64,000 bases of DNA from Microcoleus sp. FACHB-672 (GCF_014695725.1 NZ_JACJOU010000007.1:124001-188000); one strand, 5' to 3'. Shown: positions 28,760 to 37,743, counted from the stretch's first letter. Numbers and translations are program-made. Notes: generated by a model not told the origin, from the letters alone.

Positions 28760-31700
28760 TTAACTTTCCATCACAATTCGCCGAATCCAACCAACAATAT
28801 CTTCTATTAAATTTGGCTGATTGGGTGAGAAAGATTGTAAGGGGATATTCGATTGATTACTGACGACGCAAATGCCTCCAGCAAATTTGCTTAAACCGTT
28901 GAGGAAGCTTTCGCTAAAGCCTTGGGGTGGTGCGCCGGCAGGGTTTTCATAAAAGAGTAAAATCGGTCGCTTTTTGCCTTTGCGACAGAGAGATTTATAA
29001 TACACCTTCAGCTCTGCTATTTTTGTAGGCTCGCCATTAGAACGCTCTGGACAACCACTATCAAGCATGGCATCGTAAATTTCCAGAATCGGGTTATCCT
29101 TATCAAAAAAATTGCTGCCGTCAATGCAAATAAGCTGGACTGAATTGATTAATTCTATGTCAAGTGCAGCCTTCAGTCGTTGTGGTAATTCTGCTAAGTT
29201 GCGCTGTTGGGTGCCGGCGGAGAAGCCTACTCCTGTTGTTTCCGGGACTTCGGGATGGGGTGTGTGAGGTGGATGATGCCATGCCTCATAGAAGGTGGGA
29301 TAGGGCAGAGTTTGGGCGCAGTGCCAGATGACTTCGTAGCAGTTCTTGAATCGATCAAACTCATTTTCGTAAGTTTCATTAGATAGGTAATCTTTTAAGG
29401 CAGAGACAACCCCCGCCATTTGCTTATCTTTCACCAAAATCTTTTTCAAGCTATCTGCCGCCTGACTGCCGATAGATTCATCCTCAGTGTTGCTAATTAA
29501 CTCGACTAAAGCCCTGATAGCCGTTTCGTTGCCGGTGCCGATTTTCCCCAAGCTTTCTGCTGCTTCCCTGTTGATCCATTCATACTCACTGTTGCCGATT
29601 AATTCGACTAAAGCACTGATGGCCGTTTCGTTGCCGGGGTCGATTTTCCCTAAGCTATCTGCCGCTTCCCTGCGGGTTTTTTCATACTCACTGTTGCGGG
29701 TTAACTCGACTAAAGCATTGATGGCCGTTTCGTTGCCGGGGTCGATTTTCCCCAAGCTATATGCTGCCCTCGTGGTATCTTCATCCTCAGTGTTGCCAAT
29801 TAACTCGACTAAAGCATTGATGGCATCTCTGTTGCCGGTGCCGATTTTCCCCAAGCTTTCTGCCGCCGTCCAGCGGGTCCATTCATACGCCAGGTTGCCA
29901 ATAAAGTTGAACCTCCAAGTGTTGCCAATTAACTCGACTAAAGCATTGATGGCATCTCTGTTGCCGGTGCCGATTTTCCCCAAGCTTTCTGCCGCCCTCC
30001 TGCAGGTAAATTCATCCTCAGTGTTGCCAATTAACTCGACTAAAGCATTGATGGCATCTCTGTTGCCGGGGTCAATTTTCCCTAAGCTATCTGCCGCTTC
30101 CCTGCGGGTTTTTTCATACTCACTGTTGCGGGTTAACTCGACTAAAGCATTGATGGCCGTTTCGTTGCCGGGGTCGATTTCCCCCAAGCTTTCTGCCGCC
30201 CTCCTGCAGGTAAATTCATCCCCAGTGTTGCCAATTAACTCGACTAAAGTATTGATGGCATCTCTGTTGCCGGTGCCGATTTTCCCCAAGCTATATGCCG
30301 CCCTCGTGCGGGTATCTTCATCCTCAGTGTTGCCAATTAACTCGACTAAAGCAGCATTGATGGCATCTCTGTTGCCGGTGCCGATTTTCCCCAAGCTTTC
30401 TGCTGCCGTCCAGCGGGTAAATTCAGACTGAGTGTTGCCAATGAACTCCTCTAAAGCAGCATCGATGGCAGTTTCGTTGTCGGTGTCGATTTCCCCCAAG
30501 CTATATGCCGCCATCCAGCGGGTCCATTCATACTGACTGTTGCCAATTAACTCGACTAAAGCATTGATAACATCTCTGTTGCCGGTGCCGATTTTCCCCA
30601 AGCTATATGCCGCGCACGCGCGGGTTTTTTCATCCTCAGCGTTGCCGATTAGCTCGACTAAAGCCGTGATGGCAGTTTCGTTGCCGGTGCCGATATTCCC
30701 CAAGCTTTCTGCCGCCAAATAGCGGGTTTTTTCATCCCTAGAGTTGCGGGTTAACTCGACTAAAGCCCTGATGGCTTTGGATCGCTGTGTTTGGGGCAGC
30801 ACTTCCCTCGATGCCTCTGCTATTGGATCGAGAAATGTTCGCCACTCTTGTTTTTCAATGTTGAAGTAACCAAAACCCCATTTAACGATTGTCCTGACAA
30901 TTTCCTCACTTCTGGAACACTGGCGAAATTCGGTAATGCCGGCTGCTGCTAGAAAATAAGCTTGATCCTCATAGAAATCACCGCACTCATCCGCAAACTC
31001 AACTAGAGAAGTAATAAAGTCCTCTTTCTGTTTCTTCAGCACCTCTTTCTGTTCCCCTGGCACTTCGACACGCCCCAACCACAGCAAAATTACCTCTTTC
31101 CACTGCGGTTCAAAAATGCGGTAAATTCCCTGCTTTGGATCATTTGGCTCATCAGTGAGAAAATAATGCCAATCCTCCACCGCTAAAGCTGCAAAATATT
31201 CCTGAAACGTCAAGTGAAAAAAGGCATAAACCGGCTCATCAGTTTGGGCATCGTTGTAAACATAATTCAACCAACCTGCCTCATCAGCTAATTTAAATAA
31301 AGCGTGCCCCATAATTTTTTGCGCGAATCTCTTTCCCAGGAAACACTTCTGATCGAGTGCTTGCTGAGCCAATTTTCCTAAAGCGCTGTGCAGTTCCTCC
31401 TGCTTCTCTTCATTTTCTGTCAGGAGTGGGTGCGGTTTCCAGTGATAGTAATCCCTAACAAATCGTTCGTAAAGTCCCGCCTTTGTTTCTGGCAAATTTC
31501 CTTGTTTTAAATACCAAGTTTTGCAGAGCATCGCCACGCGTAAGGGATTTTTCACTGTATCCCGAATGCGCTCTTTTCCCGACTCTTCTAATTTAGCTTG
31601 TAACTGTTTTCCCAATTCTGGCTGATCACTTTTGGCAAACCACTGCCTAATAAAGTCTGCTACTTGATTTTCTTCAAAGCAGAGGGTGCGATAGGTTGCA

Positions 31701-32920
31701 AAATTAGGCAAAATATTCGGGTTTGCTTCCCACACATTCAGTCGGCAAGTCAGTACAACTCGCGCCTGCGCCACCCAAGCCGTGAGAGATTCAGCAATTT
31801 TTTGTAGAGGCGCTACCGCCCGCATTTCATCCGCCCCATCTAATAACAACCACACTTTACCGCCACTGAACAGTTTTTTAAATTTCTCCTCAAGTACGGC
31901 TGTCACTTTCATCGCATCGGAATTAATCACTGGTAGCGCATTTTTTAGCCAATTTTGCAACAAAAATTCTTCCAGAGTTTTCTCACCGACACTTGCCAAA
32001 GAAATTGCAATGGGAAAATAGGGGGAATTTTTCCCTTCTTCAAGATGCTGGGCGATCTTATCTAACCAAGTGCTTTTCCCTGCCCCCGGTTCACCGGCAA
32101 TGGTGATATTTTTACCCGGTTTTGCGATAACTTTTTCGAGAAATTCATTCTTTTGATACGGCTTCTCAATAATTTCTGTTTGCGATAGCTGATATTGCCG
32201 CATTCCCTCGCTTGGCAAAGGCGAAAATTCCTCACCTCGCCGAGGCGTTGCCTTCGGTTTCACCAAACCCAGAGGCACATAAACATTTACCTCATGCCCC
32301 AAACCCCTGCCGGTAATTTGCTTGCGAAATAGCTGCCTTTCCCGTTGCTGTGCCAGCATGGCGCGACAAACTTGATGCCAATCAATGCTGTCATGGGGTG
32401 CTGGTTCCGGGGTTGTTTCCTCTAGATTTTTCTCTTGCCACTTCCGCTTAATCTCAGCAAGATTCTCTTCTGGTGATGCCGTGTGCCACTTCAGCGCCAA
32501 CGTGAATTTCCAATAGCGCGTTCTTTCTGTACCTTCTGGGCGTTCATCGTTAAAAACGCCCAACTCTTTCAAGCAGTCGATAACTGTCTGAATTGCTTCT
32601 GCTTCCCTCTTTTCCCTGCTGCTGCCTTCTCCCTGCTGGCGTTTGGGAAGTTCTAAGCATTTACCGGCTTTCTCCGCTAATTGCCATAACCTCTTTTTTG
32701 TGGTGCCGGTTTCAACAATTATTTCCCGTTTACCCTGTTTTTGCGTATCCTTCCCCGTTACCCTCAGCTTGGTTGGATCTTTTTCACACCACTCAGCTTT
32801 AACCGCTAACTGTAACTCCGCATCGTCTAACTCCCACCCATTTGCCAAAGACAGCAAGGCTTCTAAAAGCTTAAATGTGTTGCTTTTAGCTGGTTCTTTC
32901 CAGGCAACGTTTCTCACCAT
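28760..32920 (-). CDS. NACHT NTPase with HEAT-like repeats (STAND-type)
   Basis: A 1,386-residue multidomain protein. Residues 1 to about 240 form a charged N-terminal region of unknown fold. The NACHT ATPase follows, with Walker A GEPGAGKST at 276-284 and Walker B VWLLLDGADE near 356-365, then LTCRLNVWE (sensor Arg region) and a helical part to about 715 (for example FFHLTFQEYFAALAVE). Residues about 717-1170 are 13 HEAT-like repeats of 34 residues. The last about 160 residues form a separate conserved domain (LICIDGSNFFDKDNP, ILLFYENPAGAPPQGFSESF). NACHT proteins of this class are cytoplasmic sensors that oligomerise on ATP binding; some defend against phages. The ATG at 32920 has a weak leader. 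The gene is isolated and divergent from a small ORF. A role in defence is inference. Confidence 0.88.
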   Translation of the reverse strand: MVRNVAWKEPAKSNTFKLLEALLSLANGWELDDAELQLAVKAEWCEKDPTKLRVTGKDTQKQGKREIIVETGTTKKRLWQLAEKAGKCLELPKRQQGEGSSREKREAEAIQTVIDCLKELGVFNDERPEGTERTRYWKFTLALKWHTASPEENLAEIKRKWQEKNLEETTPEPAPHDSIDWHQVCRAMLAQQRERQLFRKQITGRGLGHEVNVYVPLGLVKPKATPRRGEEFSPLPSEGMRQYQLSQTEIIEKPYQKNEFLEKVIAKPGKNITIAGEPGAGKSTWLDKIAQHLEEGKNSPYFPIAISLASVGEKTLEEFLLQNWLKNALPVINSDAMKVTAVLEEKFKKLFSGGKVWLLLDGADEMRAVAPLQKIAESLTAWVAQARVVLTCRLNVWEANPNILPNFATYRTLCFEENQVADFIRQWFAKSDQPELGKQLQAKLEESGKERIRDTVKNPLRVAMLCKTWYLKQGNLPETKAGLYERFVRDYYHWKPHPLLTENEEKQEELHSALGKLAQQALDQKCFLGKRFAQKIMGHALFKLADEAGWLNYVYNDAQTDEPVYAFFHLTFQEYFAALAVEDWHYFLTDEPNDPKQGIYRIFEPQWKEVILLWLGRVEVPGEQKEVLKKQKEDFITSLVEFADECGDFYEDQAYFLAAAGITEFRQCSRSEEIVRTIVKWGFGYFNIEKQEWRTFLDPIAEASREVLPQTQRSKAIRALVELTRNSRDEKTRYLAAESLGNIGTGNETAITALVELIGNAEDEKTRACAAYSLGKIGTGNRDVINALVELIGNSQYEWTRWMAAYSLGEIDTDNETAIDAALEEFIGNTQSEFTRWTAAESLGKIGTGNRDAINAALVELIGNTEDEDTRTRAAYSLGKIGTGNRDAINTLVELIGNTGDEFTCRRAAESLGEIDPGNETAINALVELTRNSEYEKTRREAADSLGKIDPGNRDAINALVELIGNTEDEFTCRRAAESLGKIGTGNRDAINALVELIGNTWRFNFIGNLAYEWTRWTAAESLGKIGTGNRDAINALVELIGNTEDEDTTRAAYSLGKIDPGNETAINALVELTRNSEYEKTRREAADSLGKIDPGNETAISALVELIGNSEYEWINREAAESLGKIGTGNETAIRALVELISNTEDESIGSQAADSLKKILVKDKQMAGVVSALKDYLSNETYENEFDRFKNCYEVIWHCAQTLPYPTFYEAWHHPPHTPHPEVPETTGVGFSAGTQQRNLAELPQRLKAALDIELINSVQLICIDGSNFFDKDNPILEIYDAMLDSGCPERSNGEPTKIAELKVYYKSLCRKGKKRPILLFYENPAGAPPQGFSESFLNGLSKFAGGICVVSNQSNIPLQSFSPNQPNLIEDIVGWIRRIVMES
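29410..30775 (-). repeat. 102-base tandem repeats encoding the HEAT-like array
   Basis: Thirteen units of about 102 bases encode 34-residue repeats of the form xALVELIGNT-EDExTRxxAA-ESLGKIGTGN-RDAI. Units 7 and 11 are identical over LTRNSEYEKTRREAADSLGK. Unit 9 carries a 9-residue insertion and unit 10 lacks one residue. A 314-codon opposite-strand open frame arises from the repeats and is not a gene. Confidence 0.9.
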
Positions 32921-33089
32921 AAATCAAATCTAAAGAAAAGATTAAAAAGCTGTAATTCCCCTAACCTGCAAGCTTCCCCAAACGTGTAAGCCTCATTATA
33001 CAAGCTTTTCAGGCTGCCCTTGGGGAAGTTGATTGAGGAAAAACCCAAAAAAAGAATTTACCTCGTTAACCCAAAACGGGGTGAATTCA

Positions 33090-33359
33090 ATGTGTACTGA
33101 TAACCAAGAACAAAAGCACCAGCAACACAAAACTGATAACCAAAAACAAAAGCACCAGCAACGCGTTGCCGTCGAAGACTTTCACGGTAACTTTGTCGAA
33201 CCACTGCAAAAAATGGTGGTGCAACCACAGCCGGGACTGAATTCGACTCCCGCACCTCTCCAAGGATATCCCAGCCTATGTTTGTTAATGTTAGTCCTAT
33301 TTTTTTGGTGTGGATTCATTCACATCTGCCATTTACACCGGCGCAATTCTCGCCCATAA
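33090..33359 (+). CDS. Small hypothetical protein with tandem 12-residue repeat and a C-terminal membrane helix
   Basis: An 89-residue open frame, with ATG at 33090 preceded by GGGGTG about 6 bases upstream. A longer reading from TTG 33033 is possible. It begins MCTDNQEQKHQQHK and repeats TDNQKQKHQQRV (36-base direct repeat), continues through EDFHGNFVEPLQKM, and ends in the hydrophobic helix LCLLMLVLFFWCGFIHI followed by basic residues. I recognise no family. It is divergent from the NACHT gene (170 bases between starts), so a partner role is conceivable. Base composition and codon use do not argue strongly that it is real. Confidence 0.4.
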   Translation: MCTDNQEQKHQQHKTDNQKQKHQQRVAVEDFHGNFVEPLQKMVVQPQPGLNSTPAPLQGYPSLCLLMLVLFFWCGFIHICHLHRRNSRP

Positions 33360-33405
33360 AAAAAGGGACGATCTCTGCAATCGCCCCCCTCTCTATCTCA
33401 AACAA

Positions 33406-34689
33406 TTAACAACTAACCGGCTGCTGCTGATATATCCGTTCCACAACTTGAGCTAAACGCTTCATGCCGGTTTCTATTTCTGCATCGGTTGCCGTCAAAC
33501 TAATGCGAATGCACTCATTCTTGTGTCTCCAATCTTCGCGTAAACCAGGGAAGAAAGAACTACCGGGAACGACAACCACGCCCACTTCCTTTAGTTCTTG
33601 ATACAAATCCCAATCACTCATCGGCAAATTCTCCAACCAAAGCCATGCAAAAATTGCGCCTTCTCCGCGATGCAGGAACCACGGCAAATCCTTTGGCATC
33701 GCTGCATCTAAGGTGCTTTCAACAACGGTAAACTTACTTTGGTAATAAGGGCGAATCACGTTTTCTGCCACATCCGCAAGGGCACCACTGGCAATTGCCC
33801 GCGCTGCGATCGCTTGCCCGTAACGGGGGGAGTGAATACACATATTTGTCTGGAATGATTGCAGAATTTGAATCACTCCCTCATCGCCAACGGCAATGCC
33901 CACCCGTTCTCCCGGCAATCCGGCTTTTGATAAACTCATGCCATGAATCACATTGCCGCCAAACACCGGCGTCATTTCTGTAAAATTCAAGGCGGGGAAC
34001 GGAGGGCCATAAGCCGAGTCTACCATCACCGGCACGTCGTAGGGGGCAGCCAGCGCCGCAATTTTCCGCACCTCTTCATCCGTCAAAACGTTGCCGGTGG
34101 GGTTACAGGGACGCGAGAACAGCACGCAGCCGGTGTTTTCGTTAATCTCCAATTGACTAAAATCAGGCCGGTATTTGAAACTATGACCGGCAGCATTAAT
34201 ATCCAGTGAAGGCTTATAGGCAAACAGCGCCTCTGGCATCAAGCTGACACCGCCATAGCCGGTATAATCGGGACTCAGGGGCAGGACAATTTGCTTCAGT
34301 TGTTTGCCGGTGGTGTAACCGCCAAAGGCATTGGCAGCATAAAAATAAAGCGCCTGACTGCCGGGGGTAATCAAGATGTTACGCTCAGTTAAATTCAACC
34401 CATAGCGCCGGTTGAAATCAGTCACCACGGCATCAATCAGCGGCTGATATCCTTGAGAAGATCCATACCGGCAAACGACTTCACCATAATCTGAACTTGC
34501 CAGAAGTTCGGCTGTGCAATCGCGCCATAACTGCTCTACCTCTGGCAGAATGACTGGATTGCCGGCGCTTAAATTGATAAACTCCTGCCCTTCTCCAGCT
34601 TGCAAGGTTTCAATAATATCTTTCATAATCGCCCGCACCCCTGTCAGGTGGGACATTTGATCGCCGAATTGAGTCAGGGCAGGATTCAT
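33406..34689 (-). CDS. avtA: Valine--pyruvate aminotransferase
   Basis: A 427-residue fold-type I PLP aminotransferase. It begins with MSHLTGVRAIMKDI, has INLSAGNPVILPEVEQLWRD, YGSSQGYQPLIDAV, ITPGSQALYFYAANAFGG, LFSRPCNPTGNVLTDEEV (substrate-carboxylate Asn), MVDSAYGPPFP (cofactor Asp/Tyr) and GMSLSKAGLPGERVGIAVGD with the Schiff-base lysine. These features define AvtA, which interconverts valine and pyruvate with 2-oxoisovalerate and alanine, linking alanine and branched-chain amino acid pools in the cytoplasm. No operon partner is evident. Confidence 0.9.
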   Translation of the reverse strand: MNPALTQFGDQMSHLTGVRAIMKDIIETLQAGEGQEFINLSAGNPVILPEVEQLWRDCTAELLASSDYGEVVCRYGSSQGYQPLIDAVVTDFNRRYGLNLTERNILITPGSQALYFYAANAFGGYTTGKQLKQIVLPLSPDYTGYGGVSLMPEALFAYKPSLDINAAGHSFKYRPDFSQLEINENTGCVLFSRPCNPTGNVLTDEEVRKIAALAAPYDVPVMVDSAYGPPFPALNFTEMTPVFGGNVIHGMSLSKAGLPGERVGIAVGDEGVIQILQSFQTNMCIHSPRYGQAIAARAIASGALADVAENVIRPYYQSKFTVVESTLDAAMPKDLPWFLHRGEGAIFAWLWLENLPMSDWDLYQELKEVGVVVVPGSSFFPGLREDWRHKNECIRISLTATDAEIETGMKRLAQVVERIYQQQPVSC

Positions 34690-34929
34690 AAGACTTTGAG
34701 ATGAAACAACGCTGATAGTTAACAGATGTAGAAGATCGTAGCGAATTTGCTAGCAGTTTTAACCGCTATGTGCTGAAGTTTGATGGTTGTTTTGCTGCAA
34801 TTGCAAGTTTTCTCGCCGGATCTTTGACTTAATCCACTTTAAAATTATCTGCTACCTGCGCCAATGGTACACTTACGCAAAATTTGACGTAGTACAGCAG
34901 CACAGGGGTATTGGATAAAGTCTGAAAGG

Positions 34930-34998
34930 CATTGGGGGGTTCCCCCCAAACCCCCCATTGGGTGACGGGTGCGTCCCCCAAACCCCCTCCACAAGGGG
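34930..34998. repeat. G/C-run palindromic element in a 448-base gap
   Basis: TTGGGGGG TT CCCCCCAA at 34932-34949 is followed by CCCCCCATTGGGTGACGGGT, CCCCCAAACCCCCTCC and AAGGGG. The strand alternation of G and C runs can form several competing hairpins or quadruplexes. This looks like a dispersed cyanobacterial repeat. The remainder of 34690-35138 shows nothing else. Confidence 0.45.
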
Positions 34999-35138
34999 TT
35001 ATCTGTGAGAATCTTATATTGAGTTTGGTGTATATTGTATAAATTAGTCTGAGCGAATATTTTCTACGCTGATGCTATGCCCCTAGGCAGTGGGGTATAT
35101 TTTGGTAGATTGAAGATTGTTTGTACTTGCCCTGACTT

Positions 35139-36206
35139 TCAGCGAATCAGCCGGCTCAAGGTTGCTTCCATGACTGCGGTTGTTTGACCGGCAACGGTAA
35201 AAACTAAGGCTTCCCGATAGACTCGCTGTGCGGCATGATGTTTATAATTCGCAGCACCACTAGAAACCGTTACCGCAGCCGTCGCACACCGGCACGCTAA
35301 TTCTATCGCCCACGCACGCAATTTCAACCGATCTGCGTCAGGTTGCCGGTAAGCCTCAAGTATGCCGGCACGACAGTTGAGCAATTCCCGATCTAGGGCG
35401 TCAAAAGTCGCGTTAATAAAAGGTAACTGCTTGGTTTTTGCTACCTCTTCTACAATATCAAGGCCGGCACGCGCGCAACCCAAGGCAAAAAAACTATGCT
35501 GTAATACATTCTTGCGATCATTTTCATGAATCCAACCAGCCGGCTGGATAAACAGCACCCGCTCTTTTGGTAAAAACCACTGATTTAACTGGGCGGTAAC
35601 GGTGTTAGTCGATGCCATTGCTGCCAACTCCATCGGCTCACTAAATATAATTTTGCCACCGGCATCTTGATAGCTTTCCACAAACGGCACCACGCCAAAG
35701 ACAGCGCCACCATCCGGCAATGTCGCGCCGGCAATAAATTCTTGAAAGCAGCCAAAGCCGGTGATCCAAGGCACGTATCCATTGAGCAGGAAGCCGGCTG
35801 CAACCGGCTGCGCGACGAGTGCCGGTTCTCCCTGACGCCGCAATTGCGAAAAGCCAACGCCTACTAACCGCTTGCCGGTGGCTAAATGGGGGAGATATTC
35901 TTCCTTAAGCGCTTCATTCTCACTTTTGGCTAAAAAGCCGCCGGCGCTTTGGTGCTGGGTTTGCATGAAAGCCAAGGCACCAGAGTATCTAGTTACTATC
36001 TCTTGAAAGGTGCGAAAACTTTCTTCATTGAATTCTGGCGCACTCTCGCTTTGGGGAACTCGCAGTGCTAGTAAGGAACGTTCACCAAGTCCTTTTAAAG
36101 CGGTTTGTAATGCTGCCGCATCACTGTCAATTTGGGCAGCTTGCGGCGCGACAAATTCACGCAAATAAGATCGAGCGATATCTAATAACGGGTGCCGGCA
36201 ATCCAT
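35139..36206 (-). CDS. Acyl-CoA dehydrogenase-like protein
   Basis: A 355-residue protein with the three-part acyl-CoA dehydrogenase layout. The N-terminal helical domain has SYLREFVAPQAAQIDSDAAAL and YSGALAFMQTQHQSAGGF, the middle beta domain has GVGFSQLRRQGEP and NGYVPWITGFGC (flavin-binding region), and the C-terminal helical domain ends TVAGQTTAVMEATLSRLIR. The usual catalytic glutamate position is not clearly matched, so it may not oxidise acyl-CoA; related flavoproteins act on other carbon-carbon bonds. The start ATG is the complement of 36204-36206. Several GCCGGC words fall inside the gene. It is on its own. Confidence 0.8.
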   Translation of the reverse strand: MDCRHPLLDIARSYLREFVAPQAAQIDSDAAALQTALKGLGERSLLALRVPQSESAPEFNEESFRTFQEIVTRYSGALAFMQTQHQSAGGFLAKSENEALKEEYLPHLATGKRLVGVGFSQLRRQGEPALVAQPVAAGFLLNGYVPWITGFGCFQEFIAGATLPDGGAVFGVVPFVESYQDAGGKIIFSEPMELAAMASTNTVTAQLNQWFLPKERVLFIQPAGWIHENDRKNVLQHSFFALGCARAGLDIVEEVAKTKQLPFINATFDALDRELLNCRAGILEAYRQPDADRLKLRAWAIELACRCATAAVTVSSGAANYKHHAAQRVYREALVFTVAGQTTAVMEATLSRLIR

Positions 36207-36293
36207 GTGATTTTATTCGCTGCAATTGTGCCGGTTAAAGAGGCAATGTAAGAACAAGAAGATTCATTTTACACCAATGCAAAATAGCCGATT

Positions 36294-36620
36294 TTATTGA
36301 GATTTCGTCCACAGCAACTTAATTCGCTGCTCAAATCCGCCTCTTTCTTCCCGCCTGCGGCTTTGCTCTGCTAAGACGGCTTCGCGTTCAATTCCACAGG
36401 TTAACATGACGGCATCAATTACTTCATACAGATCAGCCAATTCTTTGACCAAGTCTTGAGAATTTGCACCCGCAGCTTCTTTGGCTTCTTCTATCAGTTT
36501 GTCTCGCAAAGCTTGTTGATACTCATCCTGCGACATCGTTACTACTTCACATTGATTGCCGGCTTTGTGAATAATTTCTGGAATCCGATCTCGCACAAGT
36601 TTGTTATATTCCTGAAACAT
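36294..36620 (-). CDS. MazG-like nucleotide pyrophosphohydrolase
   Basis: A 108-residue all-alpha protein beginning MFQEYNKLVRDRIPEII, the signature of the phosphoribosyl-ATP pyrophosphohydrolase-like (PRA-PH/MazG) group. The metal-binding motif EEAKEAAG and ELADLYEVIDAVM follows (E-x2-E with downstream E/D). Such proteins hydrolyse NTPs to NMP and pyrophosphate and clear damaged or excess nucleotides. The short length matches the stand-alone single-domain form. It is adjacent to the reductase gene at 36649, separated by 28 bases, both on the minus strand, so the two may be co-transcribed. Confidence 0.85.
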   Translation of the reverse strand: MFQEYNKLVRDRIPEIIHKAGNQCEVVTMSQDEYQQALRDKLIEEAKEAAGANSQDLVKELADLYEVIDAVMLTCGIEREAVLAEQSRRREERGGFEQRIKLLWTKSQ

Positions 36621-36648
36621 CTCAAATTCTCACTTATCATTTCTCACA

Positions 36649-37608
36649 TTAATTTTCTGAGTCTTCCCGTTGCTCTCGATTCTGAGCATCGAGAAACTTT
36701 AACTGCCGGTAAAGCATGGCAATTTGAGGCAATTCTACACCGGCACTCTGCGCCGCACGCCAAGGATTGCCTACAATTGCCTCCAGTTCTAAGGGACGCT
36801 TTTCGTCATAGTCAATCTTCATGCTGGTTCGATAAGGCTTCATCTTTGCAGTGTGATCCACCATTTTTTGAATAAAACTATCGGGAATTGCGCGATTGTA
36901 TGCTGCCGCGCCAGCAACCACTTCCTGCATCAATTGCTCGACTAAAATGCGAATATGAGCATCTGCCATTAGCTCATCTGTCCTGGCATTCAAAATTACA
37001 GAAAGCCCGTTGTAAGGAATATTCCAAACGAGTTTTTTCCATCGAGCAAGCATTAAATCTTCTGCCTGTTCGATGGGGATGCCGGCGCGTTCAAAATCAC
37101 TGGCAATTAAACGCATTCGTTCTGTAATGCCTGCCGGTTGATAGTCTGGAGTATATTCTCCCAGGGCCACCGCACTGTAATCTAAATGGCGGATCAAACC
37201 AGGCCCGACTTTATTAGAACAAACAAAACATAACCCTCCCATCACACGTTCAGCGCCAACAATTTTGGCAACTTCTGTTTCAATCCCCCAACCATTTTGC
37301 AGTAGCAGAACTACGCTGCTGTCCTTGAGTGCTGCCGGCAACAGTTTCGGCAGCAGGTGATTGTAAGTGCTTTTTAATGCAATCACGACTACATCACATT
37401 GGGGCATTTCATCGGCATTGCAATAAGCCTTCACTTGGGGAAGAGTAAAATCGCCTTCTGGGGACTCCACCACTAACCCATGCTGTCGAACGTGTTCATA
37501 ATCACTGTGCAGCAAGAAGTGAACATCTAAACCGGCCTTTTGCAGGCGAGCACCATAGAACCCTCCTACTGCGCCGGTGCCGAGGATTGCATAACTTCGA
37601 TTGGTCAT
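36649..37608 (-). CDS. 2-dehydropantoate 2-reductase-like oxidoreductase
   Basis: The ATG (complement of 37606-37608) is chosen because MTNRSYAILGTGAVGGFYGA opens a Rossmann GxGxxG NAD(P)H site at once, and GGAGG lies upstream. The longer open frame from 37749 is low-complexity and overlaps a tandem repeat. Further features are LLQNGWGIETEVAKIVG (family Asn), then LARWKKLVWNIPYNGLSVIL (ApbA/PanE lysine) and the C-terminal domain. The family reduces ketopantoate to pantoate for pantothenate, but many members act on other 2-oxo acids, so the substrate is uncertain. It is probably in one unit with the MazG-like gene. Confidence 0.85.
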   Translation of the reverse strand: MTNRSYAILGTGAVGGFYGARLQKAGLDVHFLLHSDYEHVRQHGLVVESPEGDFTLPQVKAYCNADEMPQCDVVVIALKSTYNHLLPKLLPAALKDSSVVLLLQNGWGIETEVAKIVGAERVMGGLCFVCSNKVGPGLIRHLDYSAVALGEYTPDYQPAGITERMRLIASDFERAGIPIEQAEDLMLARWKKLVWNIPYNGLSVILNARTDELMADAHIRILVEQLMQEVVAGAAAYNRAIPDSFIQKMVDHTAKMKPYRTSMKIDYDEKRPLELEAIVGNPWRAAQSAGVELPQIAMLYRQLKFLDAQNREQREDSEN

Positions 37609-37702
37609 GTCAGGGCTACACCTCCCGTCATCAAATTCTCCATCTTTCTGTGTTCCAACCCTAACAATACTGCTGAAGTTTTGTGCCTTCAAGCTACCTA
37701 GT

Positions 37703-37743
37703 ATTGGGCATGGGGATTGGGCATGGGGGATTGGGCATGGGGG
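37703..37743. repeat. Three tandem ATTGGGCATGGGGG units
   Basis: Units of 13, 14 and 14 bases at 37703-37743. A second low-complexity stretch of CAGCACTCAG-type words follows at 37785-37813. These are short tandem repeats typical of cyanobacterial intergenic DNA. Confidence 0.75.

Noticed and set aside
29487-30431. A 314-codon plus-strand open frame with regular repeats
   Set aside because: It is the complement of the HEAT-repeat array in the NACHT gene. The repeats lack stops on the other strand, and the product (SLPVPIFPKLSAA repeats) has no independent support.
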